Under the pieces are notes generated by a model that ran no database searches, was not told where the DNA came from, and saw nothing but the letters and a program-made list of their open reading frames with translations. DNA of 14,559 nt, taken from assembly GCA_001414345.1 (NCBI GenBank), contig LLCB01000647.1:1-14559 (forward strand), given 5' to 3'. Both the position numbers and the translations under genes were made by a program. Shown piece by piece: positions 9,722-14,559 of this stretch. Numbering within the stretch: position 1 is the stretch's first letter; each line of letters opens with the position of its first letter. The stretch is from Hymenoscyphus infarciens (lineage: Eukaryota > Ascomycota > Leotiomycetes > Helotiales > Helotiaceae).

Positions 9722-10900
9722 ACTATAACTCTAAGTAGAAGGCTCTATTCTTCTACTTAGAGAGCTAAATATTATACTTTTTAAAAGTATAATATACTAT
9801 TATTTAGATTATTAGGCTTAAACTATTTACTATCTTATAAGAGAGAAGTAAATAACTTTTAATTTTATTTTATAAGGCTATCTATATACTATAATTATTA
9901 ACCTTATTTAATTATTATCTATTTATATTAAATCTAGATAATTTATAACCTTATATTCTCTAGTTATAAAAGAGTAACTAAATAAAGAATCCTATATATC
10001 TAATATATCTCTTCTAAGATCTTAGAAAACCTTAGAGTAAAATAATAAGTATAGAAAAAGAAAAAAGAAGAGTAAAAGTTACTTCTTAACTAGATTTACT
10101 AGCTAACTAGAAACTTCCTAGAATAATAAAATCCTAAGATATTTATAGGTTTAACTTAAAGATATAGATAGATCTATAGTTCTTATAGTACTAGGTCTTC
10201 TAGGCGAATTAGAGAGAGAGTTACTAGGTTAATAAGAGATTTAGAGTAGATCTAGAAAGAATTAACTAAATTTATAAGTAAGAAAACTATATAAACTTTA
10301 AGGTATTAGACCTTTAGATTATATATTACTAATAGTAAATATAAAGGTAGATAAGATAGCTATAAGCGTATATATTCCTATAATTATTATATTAGTATTA
10401 TTATTAGAAGCCTTAGTAATAAAGAGATTATTAGCTCTAGTATAAAATCTAGTATAAGATCTAGTATAAGATCTAGTATAAGATCTACTATAAGATCTAC
10501 TACAAGATCTACTATAAGATCTAGTATAAGATCTACTATAAGATTTACTACTATAAGATCTACTATAAGATCTAGATAGAGATCTAGCTTACTTATAACC
10601 TTTAGTAATAATCCTTTCTAGAAGAACATAATCTAAGAGATTATTAAGAAATAGCTTAAACTTAATAGCCTAGTTTAGAATATACTAATATTTCTTAAGA
10701 AAGTTTATTATACTAGATTTAGTTTTAATATTATAATAATAAAGATTAGCTTTATAGAAAATAGGTAATAGTATATAAAAAGGTAAGTAAGAGGGCTTAT
10801 AAGTAGATACTTTATTATCTCCTTTCTAGTAAATAGTAATTATTACTAACTTAGATAAGATAAAAACACTAAAAATAATACTATAATAATACTTAGTAAA
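9722..10900 (+). pseudogene. Unidentified RIP-destroyed coding relic with Arg/Ser repeat
   Basis: The second + frame gives a trace rich in Arg, Lys, Ser, Tyr and Leu from about 9722. Dense basic or charged clusters lie near 10040-10075 (Lys-rich) and 10198-10245 (Arg/Glu-rich). A tetrapeptide repeat, Ile/Thr-Arg-Ser-Ser/Thr, follows at 10444-10578. Interruptions are TAA or TAG only. One repeat unit that escaped mutation spells Thr (ACA) where its sisters spell Ile (ATA), so the original was Thr-Arg-Ser-Ser or a close form. The protein would have been Arg/Ser-rich and is not recognised. It may continue beyond 10900. Confidence 0.28.
10444..10578. repeat. 12-bp minisatellite AAGATCTA(G/C)TAT, about 11 copies
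   Basis: Copies start at 10444, 10456, 10468, 10480, 10492, 10504, 10516, 10528, 10540 (a 15-base variant), 10555 and 10567. Two forms alternate, with AGTAT or ACTAT at the end. The copy at 10492-10503 ends ACTAC, so it forms CpA with the next unit (10503-10504), where sisters have TpA. Each unit carries the palindrome AGATCT or a one-base variant. Confidence 0.95.
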
Positions 10901-12000
10901 GAAGATAGAGAATATAGTAGGGATTTTAAGTATTTATATTTATAGCTATAATAAGATACTATATTTATAATAAGCTATACTAGTACTAGCTTTTTAACGT
11001 TAGAGCTTTCTATCTTCTTCTTATTAGCTATATAATTTCTATTCTTTATTTATAAATATAAGAAGGACTTTTACTATAGCTATATATTTACTTATATTTA
11101 AGTTCTTAAGTACCTTAAAATAGTAGTTATTAGTACTTTATATAAAATATTTAAGTATATACTTTATAGAAATGTTATATTATAGACTTATTATCTTAGG
11201 CTTTTATAACTTCTTAATATTTTTAGATAAATCCTATCTAGTTTTAGAGTATTATAGTACTACTTTAGAACTATTAAGCTATTATTAATTAGCTATTTAA
11301 GTAATACTCTACTATCTAAAGTACTTTTGTATAATATTAACTCTCTTTATATAAATCTTTTAAGTATCTAGAACTATTACTTACCTACTTTTAATTATTA
11401 TAGTTAATTTGTTCTATCTAGTACTATTATTAAGTTCTTTTCTTATACTTTTTATAATATCTAGTATTATCTCTAAAGTACTTAATTCTTAGAAAATATT
11501 ATAAATATAAGCTTATATTATATATATTTTCTTACTATACTAAATAACGTTTTCTCTATCTTTAGTAGAAAAAATCCTATTTTATATTAGCTAAACGTTA
11601 TTATTTAATCTAGTTATAAGACCTTAGAGAGTAGGAGAAGCGTCTACTATTTTAAGTATAAATACTAAATAGTACTAAGATAAAAGTATCTAATATATAT
11701 AAGAAGCTAATATTAAGAAGCTTAAGAGTACTTATAAAGCTAGGAATATAAGAAGGAAGTAAGATAGCCTAGGAAGGTATAGTACGTTTAGCTAATATTT
11801 ATTTTATTTATTTCCTTAATTTAAAGAGATTACGTTTTATAAGAGAAGCTTATACTAAGTTAGTTATTAATCTTATAAAAAAAGAATTACTCTTATAAGT
11901 ATACTTATACTAAGCTTTACTTTTAATATTAATAGAAAGATAAAAATACTATTATAATATAGTAGTAGTAATAAGAGACTAAAGAATAAATCAAAATCTA
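10901..12000. other. Probable degraded coding DNA, frame unresolved
   Basis: Both the second and third + frames have long stretches with few stops. The second frame does so around 10981-11450 and the third around 11130-11290, with a charged trace at 11631-11960 in the third. I could not choose between them, so I do not call a gene. Four AACGTT or TACGTT sites (near 10996, 11547, 11596 and 11783) keep CpG. Confidence 0.35.
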
Positions 12001-12001
12001 A

Positions 12002-13400
12002 GTATTCTAGCTAGTAATACTTAAGTTAGAAGTCTAGATTATAGCTATCTCTTTATAGAATATATATATAGTTAAGAAGTTAAGATATATTATTAGAAGC
12101 TTAGAAAGAGGAAAGCACGACTTTAGTTACTTTAGTATACTAGATACCTATAGCGACTTTAGTAACCTTAACTTCGTTATATTAAATGCTTATAGTAACT
12201 ACGATAACACGTTTTAGTATACGTTTTATAGGTTTCTACTTTAAAGAGTTAATATAACTTATTATAATAAGGTTATTTATAGCTTAGAATTTAAAGTCTT
12301 AATTAATTAGTATAGAGAGTTAATTAATTAAGTAGTAGTTATAGGAGTTATAATTATAAAAGGCTTAGCTATAAGAGAGAGAGTCTAAATTATAAGTATT
12401 AAGATTATTAAAATAAGAGATAAGTATAGAGAATACTTATAATATCTTAAAAGAGAAGTAATTAGGTAAGTTATATTTATTAAAGTATAATATAGTAGTA
12501 TAGTAAGAGGAGGTTAAGTATTAAAAGTAAAGTAGAAACTATATTAATCTTTATTCTTAAGATATACTCTTACTAATACTAATATTATCTAACTCTTTAT
12601 TATTAAACCCTTAATAATTATTACCTCTAGTTGCTTATATTTACTTTTTACTCTTCTTAATTTATATAGTCTTTTTAAGACTTAGTAGGCTATCTTTCTT
12701 ATAATCTCTATTATAACGCTACTAAGTAAGTATAGATCTCTATATAAATTTATTAATAAGGCTTCTAGTAAGTTAGTAGAGAGTGTTCTAACCTTCTTAT
12801 ACTTATTTCTCTTTATAGTATTAGTATAGTATTAAGAGTAGTTTATTAAGTTATCTATATATTAGGTCTTATTAATACCTTAGAAAGCCTAGTATTAAGA
12901 TAGTAATTAAACTTTTACTTTATCTATTATAAGAAGTACTAAGATAATTAATATAAAAGTAAGAATAAAGAAAACTATACTCTAGCTAAATTTAAATATT
13001 CTATAATATAGAAAGCTTATATATATAGTAGTAATAACACTATATATATACTCTTTCTAGCTTTAGTTATCTCTAGCTTTAATATACTTTATTTATCTAG
13101 TATAGGTCTAAGATTATAATAAGATATAGAAGCTTACCTAAGCTTAGTTTCTTAATTTCTTAATAGTTCTTATATTATAATAATTCTAGTATTTATTAGG
13201 TTAAAATAATAGAGATAGAGAAAAGGTAGTAAGAAACCTAATCTACTTAGGCTACTAAGAAAGTATAAGTTATATTATAATTTACTATAAATCTATAGAA
13301 ATATATATCTATTCCTTATAACTATCTTTCTAATATCTTAATATTCTAGAGTATCTCTAAATAACTAAGGTTATTTTAGAAATAGAACTTATTATAAGGT
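12002..13400 (+). pseudogene. Unidentified RIP-destroyed relic, best-preserved coding trace of the window
   Basis: In the second + frame, 12059-12214 runs 52 codons without a stop. From 12116 on it is full of C-ending codons (CAC, GAC, TAC, ACC, AGC, AAC, TTC), as expected from a normal fungal gene with GC-rich third positions that was only partly mutated. The peptide there is rich in Asp, Asn, Ser, Tyr and Phe. Downstream to about 12530 the trace has Arg/Glu/Ile/Lys-rich segments like a folded domain. From 12600 to 13400 it becomes Ser/Thr/Leu-rich, with Leu probably from Pro, so a low-complexity tail is likely. I do not recognise the family. Limits and continuity are approximate. Confidence 0.38.
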
Positions 13401-13800
13401 TATCTTAGAAATAATAATTACTATAAAGTAGTCTTAGGTATTATTTTATAAAGATAGTAAGATAAAGTATTCTAATACTACTCCTTTTAGAGAAGATTAA
13501 TACTATTATTATATTCTTCTTATTCTAGTAAAACTATTAATCTATTATAATAATCCTTTTTATATTAAAGCTTCTTTTATTAGAAAAATACTTTTATCTT
13601 TTCTTTATAAAACCTCTTATTCTTTCTAGCTTTATTTTATACTCTAATTTAAATCTAATTAGAGTCTATATTATATAAGAGTAGTAGTTATATAATAAAG
13701 TAATCCTACTTTTAAGTTAGTATTATATTAGTAGTAGTAAGCTTTCTTTAAATAATAATTTCCTAGATATAGTTATTTATCTTATTATCTTAAATATTTA
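13401..13800. other. AT-rich stretch, no gene resolved
   Basis: Short coding-like runs can be read in more than one frame, but none is convincing. No repeat or RNA gene is seen. Confidence 0.35.
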
Positions 13801-14283
13801 ATATTATAATAAGAATAAGAGAGTAAGTAATATATTAAACTAAAGTATATATAACTCTACTCTTCTATAATACCTACGAATTATAGTTAATTAATTTCCT
13901 TAACTTTAAATAAAGTATATTCGTTTATAAATAATCTAATTATTCTTTAAGTTTTAATAGTTTATAAGAGGACTAGTAAAGAGTAATAGGAAATAGAAAC
14001 TTATAAGAGATTTAAAGACTTATTAGTATATAAAGAAATAGTTATAATATTACTAGAAACGTTATTTAAAAAGGTTTTATTAGTTTTTATAATAATATTT
14101 AAAAAGTTAATAGTATAATAATTAACTATATCTAAAAGAGAGCGTAATAAGAGATTAAGTAAAACTATTATTATATAAGTTATAACTAGAGTAAGAGGAC
14201 TAATAATAAGCTTTATTATAAATAATATAAGTTCTAGTATTAAAACTTATTATAATATAAAACGTACTCTATTATTATTATAA
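13801..14283 (+). pseudogene. Unidentified short RIP-destroyed trace with basic Ser/Thr-rich end
   Basis: The frame in phase with position 1 has a stop-free run of 42 codons at 13990-14115 (Glu/Lys/Leu-rich). A run of 20 codons then starts Leu-Thr-Ile-Ser-Lys-Arg-Glu-Arg, and a run of 33 codons ends at the TAA at 14281-14283. The basic, Ser/Asn-containing end resembles the tails of the other relics. No domain was recognised. Confidence 0.25.
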
Positions 14284-14323
14284 TTCTAGTATAAGAACTT
14301 TTTCTCTTTTTTACTATATTATT

Positions 14324-14390
14324 TAAATTTTTATTTTTATATTTTTATTTAAAGATATTCTTCTTTTATCTTTTATCTTTTTTATTATAA
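14324..14390. repeat. T-rich low-complexity tract
   Basis: This is a pyrimidine-rich run with repeated TTTTTAT and CTTTTAT motifs. It does not code for anything I can support. It could be a degraded untranslated or intergenic tract. Confidence 0.6.
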
Positions 14391-14430
14391 CTTTCTTTCT
14401 CTTAAGTCTATTATATATTTATTATTAAAA

Positions 14431-14552
14431 CCTTTATTATTATAAGAGTAAGCTTTATTATAAAAGTAAGTCTTATTAAAATTCTATTTTATAAGAAAAA
14501 TCCTATTTTATAAGAAAAATCCTATTATAAGTCTCTTATTATAAGTCTTTTA
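14431..14552. repeat. Short imperfect direct repeats at the right edge
   Basis: Two exact 19-base copies of CTATTTTATAAGAAAAATC lie at 14484-14502 and 14503-14521. They are preceded by related units around CTTTATTATTATAAGAGTAAG and followed by two TATTATAAGTCT units. The array may continue beyond the window. Confidence 0.8.
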
Positions 14553-14559
14553 GAATAAG

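Larger units (their letters stand above)
1..14559. other. AT-rich block saturated by repeat-induced point mutation
   Basis: CpA and TpG are almost absent over the whole window: by hand count about 21 and 22 occurrences, with no CpA between 4016 and 8834. About 60 CpG remain and TpA dominates. C survives mainly before T or C, and G mainly after A or G. RIP in filamentous ascomycetes converts C to T, preferentially at CpA, on both strands of duplicated DNA, and leaves this pattern. ATG is rare (about nine on the + strand) and TGA occurs once on the + strand (2460-2462), so no intact gene can be read. The inference is a repeat-derived, probably heterochromatic AT block in a Pezizomycotina genome. 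CpG-only deamination and simple AT bias do not explain the loss of CpA and TpG. Counts were made by eye and may be off by a few. Confidence 0.9.

Noticed and set aside
12186..12257. ATG-initiated reading of 23 codons in a CpG-retaining pocket
   Set aside because: The better coding trace of this pocket is in another frame and runs through this ATG. Too short to call.
1..14559. LTRs or terminal inverted repeats bounding an element
   Set aside because: The window ends do not match as direct or inverted repeats, and I found no long internal repeat pair by eye. A self-alignment could overturn this.
1..14559. Naturally AT-rich genome (for example apicomplexan, slime mould or organelle)
   Set aside because: Those genomes keep CpA and TpG at normal frequency and keep ATG-initiated reading frames. 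The selective loss here points to RIP.
1..14559. tRNA or rRNA genes
   Set aside because: No cloverleaf with a T-arm GTTCGA-like motif and no rRNA-like conserved block was seen on reading. CpA/TpG loss would also have destroyed them.

Overview
The window looks like nuclear DNA of a filamentous ascomycete (Pezizomycotina) that has been saturated by repeat-induced point mutation (RIP). It is extremely AT-rich, with G+C roughly a fifth to a quarter by eye. Nearly every C is followed by T or C, and nearly every G is preceded by A or G. My hand count finds about 21 CpA and 22 TpG in 14.5 kb, where several hundred of each would be expected from base composition, against about 60 CpG. TpA is everywhere. 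Strong CpA/TpG loss with milder CpG loss is the RIP signature (C to T, preferred at CpA, on both strands). It is not expected from ordinary CpG deamination or from a simply AT-rich genome. ATG is almost gone (about nine on the + strand), TGA occurs once on the + strand, and TAA/TAG crowd all frames. No intact protein gene, tRNA, rRNA or CRISPR array is present.

Layout: positions 1-348 hold a tandem array built on a perfect 20-bp palindrome. From about 540 to 14280 the DNA appears to be the wreckage of several coding sequences. Most readable traces lie on the + strand and have Pro/Ser/Thr/Asn/Gln-rich or charged low-complexity parts. These include a Thr-Pro repeat, a TAA run that would once have been polyGln, an octapeptide repeat (4393-4488), a pentapeptide repeat (7718-7807), an Asn/Thr tract (8889-8966) and an Arg/Ser repeat (10444-10578). 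I could not identify any of these proteins. I found no convincing reverse transcriptase, integrase or transposase motif, and no LTRs or terminal inverted repeats, so membership in a transposon family is inferred only from the RIP. Frame choices are tentative, because stop density hardly separates the frames. The last 130 bases carry short imperfect direct repeats.

Two islands keep more of the pre-mutation sequence. Positions 8830-9600 hold about a quarter of all surviving CpA/TpG in 5% of the length. Positions 12059-12225 keep CpG, CpA and C-ending codons in one frame. Several minisatellites keep single unmutated units next to mutated sisters, so the direction of mutation can be read inside the window. 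As a whole this is a silent, gene-poor AT block of the kind seen in subtelomeric, centromeric or accessory parts of RIP-competent fungal genomes. I see no evidence for a functioning novel system.
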